Positions 53,861-64,000 of a stretch of DNA of 64,000 nt are shown here, one piece after another; the stretch's first letter is position 1; every line of letters begins with the position of its first letter. The position numbers and the translations under genes were made by a program. The notes below the pieces were generated by a model. That model did not search any database and had not been told where the DNA came from. It saw only the letters and a program-made list of their open reading frames with translations. The stretch is taken from assembly GCA_037042185.1 (NCBI GenBank), contig JAXQJY010000031.1, forward strand, positions 2,108,001 to 2,172,000, given 5' to 3'. This stretch comes from Sordariomycetes sp. S80-01Y (taxonomy: Eukaryota; Ascomycota; Sordariomycetes).

Positions 53861-55018
53861 ATGCAAGCTGCTTCCCGCTCAGTCCTGCGCCCGACGGCGC
53901 TGCGCAATGTCGCTCGTCGCGCGTACAGCTCCACGGCTTCCCCTTACGCTGCGACCATTGAGAACCTGCGCATCAACGGAGATACCAAGGTCATCTACCA
54001 GGGCTTCACTGGAAAGCAGGGAACGTGAGTGGTCTCCTCTTCCTGAGGTAATGTGCATAGCTGATTTTGGGCAGTTTCCACGCGCAGCAGGCCATCGAGT
54101 ACGGTACGAAGAAATGACGAATCTTGCAGTCGATCGACAGGAGCTAAATGAATCAGGAACCAAGGTCGTTGGCGGAACGAACCCCAAGAAGGCTGGCCAG
54201 ACACATCTTGACCTGCCCGTCTTCAAGAATGTCTCCGAGGCCGTGAAGGAAACTGGTGCCACTGCCACCGGTATCTTCGTTCCGTAGGAGCTCCCGTACT
54301 CCCTGCATCGTCGGCCAAGCTAACGCGATTATTTGATAGCCCTCCTCTGGCCGCCGCCGGTATCGAAGAAGCCCTCGAGGCCGAAATCCCGCTCGCCGTC
54401 TGCATCACCGAGGGTATCCCCCAGCACGACATGGTTCGCATCACCTCCATGCTCAAGTCCCAATCCAAGACCCGTCTCGTCGGACCCAACTGCCCCGGAA
54501 TCATCGCTCCCGGTCAGTGCAAGATTGGCATCATGCCCGGCTTCATCCACAAGCGCGGCCGCATCGGTATCGTCTCGCGCTCCGGAACCCTCACCTACGA
54601 GGCCGTCAACCAGACCACCCAGGCCGGCCTGGGCCAGTCCCTCGTCGTCGGTATTGGCGGTGACCCCTTCTCCGGCACCAACTTCATCGACTGCCTCAAG
54701 GTCTTCACCGAGGACGAGGAGACCGATGGTATCATCATGATTGGTGAGATCGGTGGATCTGCCGAGGAGGATGCCGCCGAGTTCCTCAAGCAGGCCAACA
54801 CTGTCGGCCGTGGAAAGCCCGTGGTCAGCTTCATCGCCGGTATCTCCGCTCCCCCTGGCCGTCGCATGGGCCACGCCGGTGCCATTGTTGCGGGCGGCAA
54901 GGGTGGTGCCGACACCAAGATCGCTGCTCTCGAGGACGCCGGTGTCATCGTCGAGCGCTCGCCTGCCGGTCTAGGCAAGGCCCTGTACGACGAGTTCGTC
55001 CGCCGTGATCTCCTGTAA
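53861..55018 (+). CDS. Succinyl-CoA ligase alpha subunit, mitochondrial
   Basis: Four exons, 53861-54024, 54075-54103 (29 nt), 54157-54283 and 54340-55018, encode 332 residues. A mitochondrial presequence ([20 protein letters not shown]) precedes the CoA-binding Rossmann domain ([20 protein letters not shown]). Next come the ligase segment [20 protein letters not shown] and the catalytic phospho-histidine in RRMGHAGAI. The enzyme converts succinyl-CoA to succinate with ATP or GTP formation in the TCA cycle, together with the beta subunit encoded elsewhere. All introns are GT-AG with CTAAC-like branch sites, and the product is full length. Confidence 0.96.
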
Positions 55019-55400
55019 AGCGGTGCAGAGGAAAGGGAAGGCTTGTAACATGTGATGTGGAGGAGGCGTCGCTCTTCTGGATTTTTCCCCTTAATGTTGT
55101 TCCATTACCCAAAGTTCGTATCTCATAGAAAGGCTGGCGGAGCATCGTGGACTCTGGTGAATAGTGAATACACTGGAAGTTCCTAGGCATGCATCGTGCG
55201 TCTGTAAAAATTCTTTGTGTTCTTGTTCTGTGGTATTCCCTAGCGCCGTCTCCGACTGATGCCTCATCCGTTGTCCATGGAATAATTCAAAAGTTAACGC
55301 CATGCCATGCACCCATCACCCACTAATTCCCGAGAGTTCGTTCGCATACTATCCTCCGAGCATGCGCCCCCACGCTATGAATGGTCCCCGATTTGACATG
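55019..55400. other. Convergent intergenic region
   Basis: About 380 bp between two facing gene ends; only 3' untranslated sequence expected. Confidence 0.5.
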
Positions 55401-56144
55401 TTACTCGCCCAGCAACCGTTGGATAACAGCGCCCATAAACTCTTCATTATTGACTAATGGCTCGTAGCCAACCTTGGGCACCCCCATCTGCTGGAACGCC
55501 CTCACGACCGTGGCCGCCGAGAAGCCCATCCGGGTGAACCTGAAGACCAAGTCCTCACTGTACCCGGCCAGAACGTCCGGGTTCGTCTCCTTGTGCTGGA
55601 GGTCGTACTTGCTGAAGTCGAGCTCGACCCTGGGCGCACCGGCGTACTGGATAGCCCATTCCTGGGCCTGGCGCGCCCATTGGAGGGGCTCGCTGACCAT
55701 CTGGCGGGCGACTTCGGCGTCTTGCGGGTCGTCGGGCTGGGGCGACTCGAGGAGACCTCTGATGGAGATCAAGGCGACTTTGAGGGTTTGCACGGGGGAC
55801 CAGGCCTGCTTCAGCGTGTCGAGGCAGATGGCGCCCTAGAGGGGTGCTCGTCAGCATGGCCGCTTACATCTAAAGCCAGGGAAGCGTACCGTCACCGAGC
55901 TCACGTTGGGATGCCAGATCTTGGTCAGGTACTTCATGGACGGAGGCTTGAAGGGGTAGTTATCCGGGATCTTGATCTCAATCTTCCATGTTCCACCGGC
56001 GTAGGGCGTGTCGGGCGCGCCGGGGATGTAGCCATATAGGTATGCGAGGTTGCTGGGGTCGGGAGCTTCGACGGTGACGCCCGAGTCCTTGTCGGATTCG
56101 ATCTCGGCCAGCTCTTTCAGGATGCGTCGGTTGCGCGTCGCCAT
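55401..56144 (-). CDS. UBC1: Ubiquitin-conjugating enzyme E2 with C-terminal UBA (UBC1/UBE2K type)
   Basis: Exons 56144-55890 and 55835-55401 (54-bp intron, GTACGC...CTGAC...TAG) encode 229 residues. The UBC fold starts at MATRNRRILKELAEIESD and has YPFKPPSMKYLTKIWHPNV. The catalytic Cys lies just after the splice in GAICLDTLKQAWSPV. The C-terminus is a UBA domain (DLVFRFTRMGFSAATVVRAF, ending in IQRLLGE). This E2-UBA arrangement is that of yeast Ubc1 and human UBE2K, which extend Lys48 chains for the proteasome and the ER-associated degradation pathway. Cytosolic. Confidence 0.95.
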
Positions 56145-57753
56145 GGTGACGGTTCGTGTGTTTCGACGGAGAGCAGCAAATCGTGTGTTGGCTAAAGCTA
56201 GAGATTGGGGATGCCGGGCCAGGCTGTTGATGACGATGGAGGCCAGAGTTCGAGACCTCGAGCCGAGTTTGTCTGCGTGGAGGGGTCTGGCGGCTGTCTG
56301 GCAGTGGCACCGCCGACGTCAATACCGGGCTCCACCTTTGCCCGCCGGCGCTGCACCGAGCTGCTGACAGCCGGCCGTCCCATTGTTACGCAGTGTTAGT
56401 GCTAGGTAAGTACTTGCAGTAGTATTTAGTGTTGCTTAGTCCTGTATTCAGCGAGCCGACCGTCGTCCAGCCTGGATTACATGCTGATGTTATCAGTAGT
56501 GGCGACTTTGTCTTTGCTACGATCAACTGGCGACCTTTGCCTTGATGAGTCCGCTCTGGGATTGTTGCCCAGCCCCGTTGAATATTGAGTTGCCACGCTG
56601 TCGGTTGTTGCTTGGCCTGGAAGCATATCGATGTCTCTCGAAAAGGACACGAGGGGGCATTCGGCGTGATGAATGTCTTCGGCAGTTTTAGATCGTTTCT
56701 AGCTTAGCGGGAACACTCCGGGAATGAAGCCCTTGGAGCGAAGGCTGAACCCGATGATCAACACCGCGTGGGAGTGGCTACCCTGGACCCTGGATCTTGG
56801 ACACGGCGATAACCCAGGGCAGAACGGATATCTCTAGCTACAAAGAAACTCAATAAACTGGAGTGTTGTTGGCTCAGGCACAAATTTCTTGATGCAACCA
56901 CGCGGGTTGTGTAGTCAAGGATATGTGATCACTCAAGAACTGCTCCAAATCCATCAAAGCTATTGCACACATCCAGCACAAACCGACGCTGTGGAGCCCG
57001 TCTTGCTAGTTGCAAACTTCACTCCAAACATACAACCACAGGGCTGGGACAAACTCAAAATAATCAGGGAAAACACGACCCCACGCCTTCGCCAATCTGT
57101 CAAGTCTCAAATCGAATCAACTCGGCTTAAGATGCAGTACCTCAGTCCGAGCCCGTAGTCCGACGTTAAGCTTCCGCCCACCGCCCAACGCGCGCACTAA
57201 CACACCCGCTGCGCCCCACAAGCGCTTACAGCCACGCCGAGCCATCGTCGCTGATTCGCGCTCTCGCCTCTGCCTCGCCTCTTCACCAACCGGACTCGCT
57301 CCCACATCCCTCACAGCCGCGTGGGATCTTCGCTTTCTCTTCGGACGGCCACCTGCCCTCGCCCCGGGTGCCGCAAGTGCTGCGCCTCGGGACGCGTTGG
57401 TCTGTTTCGCAACAGGGCACCGACGGTGGCTGAAGCGCGCGTCTGGAGCTGTCAGTCGTGCTGTTGTAGGGCGCACACGCGGCGAACGTTGCGTCAGTGC
57501 CCCCCTTTGAGCGGCGGGTGGCTGTCAGTGATGCCTATCCTCCAACCTGGCGTGACATGTGAAGCGATGTGACAAAGTCCGATGCGAAAGCGAGGACGAG
57601 TTGTGTATATATAAGATCGTCAGAAGTCCACATAGGGATGAGGGAAGGACATCTCGATAATCAATCACCCAACATACTCACCTTCTATCGCATCATCAAC
57701 AGCCTCACCTACAATACATCTAACCAATTACACACTTGAATACAGCACTCAAT
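56145..57753. other. Intergenic region between divergent genes
   Basis: About 1.6 kb upstream of both the E2 and the SYLF gene. The open frames present lack support. A TATA box near the right end is listed separately. Confidence 0.5.
57606..57614 (+). promoter_or_regulatory. TATA box of the SYLF-domain gene
   Basis: TATATATAA lies about 140 bp upstream of the start codon, followed by a CA-rich leader. Confidence 0.6.
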
Positions 57754-58893
57754 ATGACTGCGACTATCCTGGAAACCAAGACGTCCAACGAACCGACACC
57801 GAGTCTAGTTGACTCCCAGCAACAAAGCGACCAGCCTCCTGCCTACGATCAAGCACCTACACCGGGCCTCACCCGCAAGCCTACCATGGGCGAGCGACTC
57901 CACAAGCTCTCCTCGATGGCGGGCCGACCTCTGAACAGAGCTGCCAACGTCGTCGGCGCCGAGGGATGGTGGCCTGACAGCGTCGAGAAGGAGAGCGTCA
58001 AGGCTGCTCGCATCTTGTACTCCTTCACCAACCTCGACGTGGCCCACCCACCCAAGACGAATGGCCCGATGCACCCTACCGGGCTGACGAGGAAGTCCAT
58101 GGTAAAGATCCCGCCCCAAGTACTCAAGAACTGCGCTGGCCTCGCCATCTTCAACACCATCCGCGCGGGAGCTTGGCATGGGTCTTTGTCAGGTGGCTCA
58201 GGTGTCGTCGTCGCTCGACGCTCTGATGGGACCTGGTCGCCTCCTTCTTCGTTTGTTGTCTCTAGCTTAGGGGCTGGGTTGATGTTTGGTCTTGACGTCT
58301 ACGACTGTGTCTGCGTCTTGAATTCCCAAGCTCAAGTCGACGCTTTCACCAACCCAAGGCTCGCCCTCGGCGGCAACGCCTCTCTCGCTGTGGGACCTGT
58401 CGGCGGCGGCGCCGCTCTGAACGCTGCCATCAGCAAGTCTGGTCGGCCGATGTGGTCTTACATCAAGTCCCGCGGTCTCTTCGCCGGTGTCTCGATCGAT
58501 GGAACCGTCCTCATGAGTCGTAATGACGCCAACGGTGTCTTCTACAACGAGCGCGGCATCACGGCCCGCACCATCCTCACGGGTGACGTCGCCTGGCCAG
58601 CTGCTGGCAAACCACTCTTTGAGGTCCTCAAGGCCTTGGAGGGACGCACGGATGTTGACCAGGCTCTCGTCGAGGAGGTTGGCAGCGCACCTCCCCCTGG
58701 TGACATCACGCCAGGTCCCGACGAAATGCCGCCCACGCCCCCTGACTATGTCAATGTCGAGTACAGGGACTTTGGGGAGGAAAAAGGGCAGCTGCAGGAT
58801 TTGGAGAGGAGGAATGCCGAAGACAGTAAGAGCGACATCTACGAGAGCTCTGTGGCGGATGAGAAGGAGAGGCTGGCCAAGTCCGGCTACTGA
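57754..58893 (+). CDS. SYLF-domain protein (Ysc84/SH3YL1-like)
   Basis: A single exon, 379 residues from ATG 57754. A Pro/Gln-rich leader (SQQQSDQPPAYDQAPTP) is followed by the SYLF lipid-binding domain from about residue 105 to 320: KIPPQVLKNCAGLAIFNT, LSGGSGVVVARR, WSPPSSFVVSSLGAGLMFG, VGPVGGGAALNAA and the C-terminal SRGLFAGVSIDG. The tail is acidic, with a PPTPPDY segment that could bind SH3 partners. In yeast Ysc84 binds phosphoinositides and actin patches during endocytosis. It lacks the SH3 domain of Ysc84 itself, as many fungal paralogues do. A TATA-driven promoter suggests inducible expression. Confidence 0.9.
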   Translation: MTATILETKTSNEPTPSLVDSQQQSDQPPAYDQAPTPGLTRKPTMGERLHKLSSMAGRPLNRAANVVGAEGWWPDSVEKESVKAARILYSFTNLDVAHPPKTNGPMHPTGLTRKSMVKIPPQVLKNCAGLAIFNTIRAGAWHGSLSGGSGVVVARRSDGTWSPPSSFVVSSLGAGLMFGLDVYDCVCVLNSQAQVDAFTNPRLALGGNASLAVGPVGGGAALNAAISKSGRPMWSYIKSRGLFAGVSIDGTVLMSRNDANGVFYNERGITARTILTGDVAWPAAGKPLFEVLKALEGRTDVDQALVEEVGSAPPPGDITPGPDEMPPTPPDYVNVEYRDFGEEKGQLQDLERRNAEDSKSDIYESSVADEKERLAKSGY

Positions 58894-59778
58894 GTGTCTT
58901 CCTCGGGCAATTTCACTAGTTTCTGGAGTGCAGGAGTTTCAGCGTTCCCTTTGTCGAGTCCCTAGAATCAAGCGTTTTACCATACCGTCCAAATCAATTG
59001 CTGTATTCAAACACTAAAGAGTTTTCTCACTGCGGCGAAAGGGTGAACGGGCAAATGTTGTGTCTGAAGTTATGCGGTCACATCTGTCGATCGTAGCTAT
59101 TCCTCTCATCGGCCAAGACTCGCACACGTTTTCGAGACCATCGCACTGGAGGAGAGACTTGGGAGCAGCAAGGCACGCGAGGAACAAGGTATGGGAAGCA
59201 GGAGGAAACCGTTGGAGAATGGCGAGGTTCCGAAACACAAATCAAGATGCATCAGGAGCTCCCTTCGTAACCAACCAATGGCGGGAAACGAGCTATTTAC
59301 TTCCCTAGGGCAACGTTGTAAGCATATTCCCCGTGGTTCGAACCCTGAGTTGGGACCCGCCCCTCGGCGCCCGTGTTTCACGGCTGTCGTCCAACCAGTC
59401 GGTAGATCATCTCCCAAAATCTGCTTCGATCTCCGCGATTTGGCATGTACGTCACTCAGGATCGCAAGTTGGAGTAAGTTGGGGAATTCCTGCAGTTCAT
59501 AAGAAGCTTAGGTCTGTGCTGGCTGGAATCCAGGGGCTAACCGTCGGCCCTTCCCAGCTTACACTGCGGAATGATGTCTCACCCCACAACTCCAACGTCG
59601 GCCATACGATGGCGTGAGGAGAACATGCGGCGGCGACGACGGCTTCTCATGATGGCGGCGTGAAAAGTACTTAAAGCGTCTGGTCTTCTGCAGTTCTCCG
59701 TCTCAGCAGCATCATCAATCTAACCACCACACAACCACAAAGCACTACTCTATAACCAACTCTATCAACACCGCAATC
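58894..59778. other. Intergenic region upstream of secreted protein gene
   Basis: About 885 bp. The 80 bases before the start are CA-rich leader. A tRNA-like B-box at 59336 was considered and rejected. Confidence 0.5.
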
Positions 59779-60121
59779 ATGAAGGCCACTTTCTTCGCTC
59801 TTTCCACCCTCACTGCCTTCGCTGCGGCCGCCGTTCCCGCCGCCATGAAGGGTATGCAGCCCTCCGAGATGCTGCCTGGGGGTCTGACCCCCGAGGACCT
59901 CGCCAGCACGGACTTCCAGGGCATTGCCGACAAGAAGGGTGTCAAGTTGGAGAGGCGCCAGGAAGGCTGCAAGCGTTGCATCGACAACTGCAACAGCATT
60001 GGTGGACTCGGAGATGCGGCGTGCAAGGTCGTCATCTGCGCCATCGAGGTATGTCTTAGCGAGTAGAATTCAAGGGTCAGCGAGCTAACAGTTTCAGTGT
60101 GTTGTTACCGACTCCACCTAG
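59779..60121 (+). CDS. Small secreted cysteine-rich protein, candidate effector
   Basis: Exons 59779-60048 and 60098-60121 (49-bp intron, GTATGT...CTAAC...CAG) encode 97 residues. The signal peptide is MKATFFALSTLTAFAAAAVP. A propeptide-like middle ends in a dibasic ERRQ site, consistent with Kex2 processing. The mature C-terminus carries six cysteines: CKRCIDNC, then C, C and a final C encoded after the intron (CVVTDST). The size, processing pattern and cysteine content fit an apoplastic effector or a defence-type secreted peptide. Reading through the intron would instead end in VCLSE and lose the last Cys. Confidence 0.75.
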
Positions 60122-61303
60122 AGGATTCTTCGACGGAAGGGTATGGGGACGGGTCAGTTGTCTTGAGGAGATGATCGTCGAAGACGGTGACTTTGAGATA
60201 AGTCTAGGTAGCTTAATGGCACGGATCAACCCCAAAGGACAAGATTCTTCGCGCCACGTCTATGTGCCACTGTGACAGTGATGAATTGGCCCAATGCCTT
60301 CTTAATGTGCTTGAGAAGGTTAATACCATTGCAACAATGCACCATAATCTAAGAATGGATTACATGACCCCTCTCGACATTCTCAGTAATACGCGGAATC
60401 TCATGGGAAGGGGTTGTTATGTGTCTTTCCGAGCCAGAGCCTCAAATCTGGCCGCGATTGGTCGATTGGGCCTAACAACCGGGGTCTCATTCTAATGGCC
60501 CAGCCTAAAAATGGCTGAGACCTGAATTGTGGAAATGAAGGTATTTCTGTTGAACTGAGCAACAAGAAAACAGAGGGTTTGCTATTGTTAGAGTGGGACA
60601 GCCATTAGTGCTTCGTCCAAGTTTCTGTCCACGGCGTATGCCTTCATTAAGTCGACAATTCTCCTTTCGCAGCGTATAGAAGTCAACGGAGACATGATTG
60701 CGAGATTCTTGCCTAATGAGCGATCATGCAGCTTGTTTTCGGACGCTAATGCTCCTGGTACACGAGGGCATGACCTATCTGGTTCCCAAGCATTTCACCC
60801 CGAAGACCCAAAGAAGAATAAAGGAATAAAGCAAAAAGAAAAAGCCCTGCGTATATGCGGTATTCAATTACAACATGCTGGGAATCGTGCTTAATGTAGT
60901 CATGCTGCCTGCCTCTGGCTGTGCTCAACGAGTTGATGCATAGCCAGTCGTGGACCACCACGGTCGCTCTGCTAGCAACGTTTCAAACATATGAAATCTG
61001 TATCAAAATAATACACTAGATAATATGCAGGACCAGAGGGACTCTGAAAGTACGCTGCACCGATGCTGTTGAAAGACTGGGTAGTCACCTGACGGTGCTT
61101 TCCGGATTCGCACCATCACGATTCTGAACAGTGACGTCAAGACCACACGGCAGCAACTCAGGCTCACGCGCGACACTCAACTCATCGCACACACCATCAC
61201 AATCTCAAATCTTGGATCCCTCATTCATCGACTAGCTAACTAATTACATACGGCAATGAAGCTCAGACAAAAGCCTTAGAAAGGATCACAGGCTAAATCC
61301 GAG
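60122..61303. other. Intergenic region, no supportable gene
   Basis: About 1.2 kb, moderately AT-rich. The open frame at 60262-60495 has no domain or signal peptide and is probably chance. Confidence 0.5.
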
Positions 61304-62443
61304 ATGGACCCCCTTCCACCTCCTGCAACCGCCGGCGAAGGGAAACGTCCGCTTTGGAGCAACATCCGGTCGTTCGTTTTGGAATGGGTACACTTCCACT
61401 GGTTCGACTTTCTCGTCATGATGCTGGTTGGTGTCATCTGTGCCATCGTGAGTGCTCTGCTTCTCTGGGAAACGGCAAATTGACAGTTCCAGCTTCACAT
61501 CCTCCCCGTGCCATTCACGCGGACGTTCCCCATCGCCTTCACGGAATCAGGCGACATCGTCAACCCATCCCTCGCCTATCCTCCTCGCGGCTGGATTATT
61601 CCAGCTTGGGCATCTGGCCTCGCGACCTTCTTGATCCCGTTCTTCTTCTACGCCCTCGCTCAAATCCGCATTCGCTCGGTCTGGGATCTGAACAGCGCAG
61701 TCCTGGGGACGATATGGGCCGTTCTGCTCGCAACGCTCTTCCAGCTTACGCTCAAACTCCTCGTAGGCGGCTTTAGGCCCTACTTCCTCGCAGTATGCCA
61801 ACCAGATTTGAACCTCGCACCGATCCACAACCTCACCGGCCTCAACGGATCCGGATACCGCCAGCTCATGTACACCACCGAAGTCTGCACAACTGCCGAC
61901 AAACGGTTGCTGAGGGACGCCATGACGAGCTTCCCGAGTGGCCATAGCGCCTCTAGTTTCGCGGGCTTTGGCTTCTTCTTCCTCTGGCTGAACGCGAAGC
62001 TCAAAGTGTGGGCCGATTACCGCCCTGCCTTTTGGAAACTTGCTCTTACCATGATTCCCTTGATGCTGGCTAGCATCAACGCTTGTGTGTTGACGGTTGA
62101 TGAAGCGCATCATTGGTATGATATCCTCGGTGGCGTGGTGATTGGAATTGGCATGGCGGCGGCAGCGTACAGAACTATGTACGCTTCCGTGTGGGACTGG
62201 CGGTATAACCATTTGAACTTGCATGGGAAAGAGGCTTTCTTGTATGGACATGAAGGGGAGGTAGACTACAGTGGTCAAACGTTGACTAGGAAAGCGGAAT
62301 GGGGTGGCAGGAGGCAGTGGTTAAGCGACGAGGGCGATCCAACCAGGGCTACGACGACGGGGCTGACTGCAGACCAGGTTGCTTCTGCTCGACAAAGAGC
62401 AGAACGGGAGCGAGTGACGCTGACACAGTTCCTGCAGGAGTAG
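61304..62443 (+). CDS. PAP2 family lipid phosphate phosphatase
   Basis: Exons 61304-61447 and 61493-62443 (45-bp intron; an alternative acceptor six bases earlier would add Phe-Gln) encode 364 residues. It is a six-TM membrane phosphatase with the three PAP2 motifs in order: KLLVGGFRPYF (C1), SFPSGHSAS (C2), and TVDEAHHWYDI (C3, with the catalytic His and Asp). The usual Ser-Arg of C3 is replaced by Thr-Val, as the motif reads LTVDEAHHWYD. The family dephosphorylates phosphatidic acid, diacylglycerol pyrophosphate and related lipids, as do yeast Dpp1 and Lpp1. Confidence 0.88.
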
Positions 62444-62487
62444 CAAAGTGGAACACATTGACGTACCTAGCATTAATAGTATTAGCA

Positions 62488-63825
62488 CTACGAACTATAG
62501 ACATCTTTACCTCTCACGAACACGCTCACGATGTTCCGATCGTCGGCTGTCATTACGAACTTGTCGAACATCGTCCGTGGATCATCCTCGTCCAGCAAAG
62601 GAGCGTTCACCCCGTTCCGTTCACTTCTCATGTCCACGACCATACCGTCAAACTGCTTGCCGACCTCGAAATTGCCGATCTGGTCCCCGAGACCTACGAC
62701 CTGTGCACCTCCCATCGTGGCCATCCAGAACACCTCTTCCAACGTGAACCCTTTTGGACTGTCTTCACAATGTGCTTCCCTGGAGAATGAAGCAACAAGG
62801 GCATGGCGCATGGCGTTGAGGATGGAACTTGAGTACCCACCTCCCGAGTCCGTACCTAAGCCGACCTTCATCCCCCGGTCCAGAAAGTCGCGTATCGGCG
62901 CGGCCATGAAGCCGCCGCCGACGGTCATATTGGCGGTGGGACAGTGGGCGACTCCGCAACCCATCGCTTGCAATCTCGTCGTCTCACTGTCCGTCATGAT
63001 AGTGCAGTGAGCGAGGATGGACCGGTCGTTGAGGAGATTGAAGGAGGAGTACAGAGAGACTTCATCCTTGTGCTCTGGAAAGAGAGCGAGGGTAGCATCG
63101 ACTTCTTGTTGCGCCTCGTTGAAATGCGTCTGTATCGGCAGCGTGTCATCTTCTTCGACGAGCTGTCCCAACGACGTGAGTAGCTCCGGGGTGCAGGATA
63201 TCGCAAATCTCGGCGTGAGCACAGGGCGCACCATCTCCCCCTTCGGATCCAGGTCTCTTATATGCCGAATGCAATCCCGAGTCACTTCCATGCTCTTTTC
63301 TGCACTCTCGTCGATATAATACTCCGGGCTTCCCCGATTCATGTTGCACTTGCCCACCAGAGCCCGCTGACCGCCCTCCAAACAGCACTCAGCCAAAGCC
63401 TTGGTTCCTTCGCCGTGGAGACTGGAGTAGTAACACCCTGTTGTGACGCCCTGTCTCAGCATACCCTCCACGAGGTCTCTGTAGACCGCTCGCGCGTGGT
63501 GCGGGTGTGAGAACTTGGATTCCGCTGGGAAGGTGATGTTGGAGAGCCAGTCGAGGATGTGCATCCCCTGTCCAAGACCTCGGGTCGGCCATTGCGGGGC
63601 GTGATTGTGGGTGTCTACGAAGCCGGGGATCAGGAACTGACCGCGAGGAAGGGCGACCGTTTCTGTTGGATGAGAGGGTGGCGTGGTTGAGAGGGACACA
63701 ATGCGGGACGTGGACGGTGAGATAGTGAGGTAGGCAGACGGAAGGATTTGGAGGTTGGTTGGCGAGAGGGAGTGTATGATTGTACCATAGTAGGTCGTAG
63801 TGTTAGAAGCAGGAGATGGCTCCAT
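62488..63825 (-). CDS. Guanine deaminase
   Basis: A single exon, 445 residues from MEPSPASN; an ATG 14 codons earlier is also in frame. The protein begins with the beta-sandwich YYGTIIHSLSPTNLQ, then PGFVDTHNHAPQ with the first zinc His pair, RGLGQGMHILDWL, and QTHFNEAQQEVD with the next His. Downstream are AHCTIMTDSE and the Asp in VGLGTDSGGG. These are the zinc ligands of the guanine deaminase branch of amidohydrolases. The enzyme converts guanine to xanthine in purine salvage and catabolism. Its 3' end faces the PAP2 gene only 44 bp away. Confidence 0.92.
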   Translation of the reverse strand: MEPSPASNTTTYYGTIIHSLSPTNLQILPSAYLTISPSTSRIVSLSTTPPSHPTETVALPRGQFLIPGFVDTHNHAPQWPTRGLGQGMHILDWLSNITFPAESKFSHPHHARAVYRDLVEGMLRQGVTTGCYYSSLHGEGTKALAECCLEGGQRALVGKCNMNRGSPEYYIDESAEKSMEVTRDCIRHIRDLDPKGEMVRPVLTPRFAISCTPELLTSLGQLVEEDDTLPIQTHFNEAQQEVDATLALFPEHKDEVSLYSSFNLLNDRSILAHCTIMTDSETTRLQAMGCGVAHCPTANMTVGGGFMAAPIRDFLDRGMKVGLGTDSGGGYSSSILNAMRHALVASFSREAHCEDSPKGFTLEEVFWMATMGGAQVVGLGDQIGNFEVGKQFDGMVVDMRSERNGVNAPLLDEDDPRTMFDKFVMTADDRNIVSVFVRGKDVYSS

Positions 63826-64000
63826 TGCGAAGAAACAGATATGCGGAACGTGGATGAACTGGAGCAATGATTGGGTTGTTGATAGGTGTAAGCCGGGAGC
63901 TCGAGGCGGGGAGATAAAGGCGGCTGGCGGATGGTCGCTGTTTCGAACCCTGGGTGCTGTGTCTTGTTATTCCCAGACTAACACGGTGTGCGGCTGTTAG
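63826..64000. other. Right edge, upstream of guanine deaminase
   Basis: The leader and promoter of the deaminase reach the window end. No feature was identified. Confidence 0.4.

Noticed and set aside
59325-59350. B-box-like GGTTCGAACCC suggesting a tRNA
   Set aside because: Flanking bases do not pair into a T-stem, and no anticodon stem or acceptor stem could be found upstream.

Overview
The window reads as chromosomal DNA of a filamentous ascomycete (Pezizomycotina, most likely a Sordariomycete). Genes carry short introns of about 45-80 bp with GTRNGT donors, CTAAC/CTGAC branch points and YAG acceptors. The gene set is typical of these fungi: HeLo and gasdermin-like death effectors, NACHT-WD40 and CHAT-NLR proteins, an AcrB-like protein, a SYLF protein, small secreted cysteine-rich proteins and DUF7703-like membrane proteins. 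I support 24 protein genes, one partial at the left edge, plus two degenerate paralogue fragments and one pair of diverged non-coding repeats. No tRNA, rRNA, CRISPR array or intact transposon was seen. Exon boundaries were worked out by eye from splice signals, reading phase and family conservation.

Left region (1-9 kb): a partial PRISE-type reductase, an HhH-GPD DNA glycosylase, then a divergent pair. A HeLo-domain protein (3265-4077, minus) lies head to head with a 1406-residue NACHT-WD40 NLR (4616-8957, plus, three exons). The C-terminus of the HeLo protein carries two RHIM-like G-x-N-N motifs. The N-terminus of the NLR, visible only after a 63-bp intron is removed, carries a recognisably related motif. 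This is the layout of an amyloid-signalling NLR/effector cell-death pair of the HET-S/NWD2 type.

Housekeeping block (12-19 kb): a SAM methyltransferase, an ETFRF1/LYRM5-like LYR protein with a 13-nt exon, an unrecognised two-exon protein, and an AcrB-like membrane/coiled-coil protein.

Second death cassette (21.6-31 kb): a gasdermin-like protein (21608-22438, minus) is divergent from a 1419-residue CHAT-protease/STAND-NTPase/TPR protein (23301-27749, four exons). Fungal gasdermins are known to pair with neighbouring proteases, including CHAT proteases, that cleave and activate them. A fragment of a second CHAT-NLR paralogue lies at 30380-30555. Two copies of a repeat differing mostly by C-to-T and G-to-A changes (RIP-like) flank an unrecognised gene. 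Two mechanistically different death modules plus a relic within about 27 kb form a small immune/allorecognition island, which is the most interesting aspect of the window.

Right half (31-64 kb): a sugar transporter with a TATA box and CreA-like sites, FHIP (endosome-dynein adaptor), a secreted M24 peptidase, a small secreted protein and its decayed paralogue, a DUF7703-like 7-TM protein, a mitochondrial carrier, an ochratoxinase-like amidohydrolase, ELP3 divergent from the succinyl-CoA ligase alpha subunit, a UBC1-type E2, a SYLF protein, a cysteine-rich secreted protein, a PAP2 lipid phosphatase and guanine deaminase.
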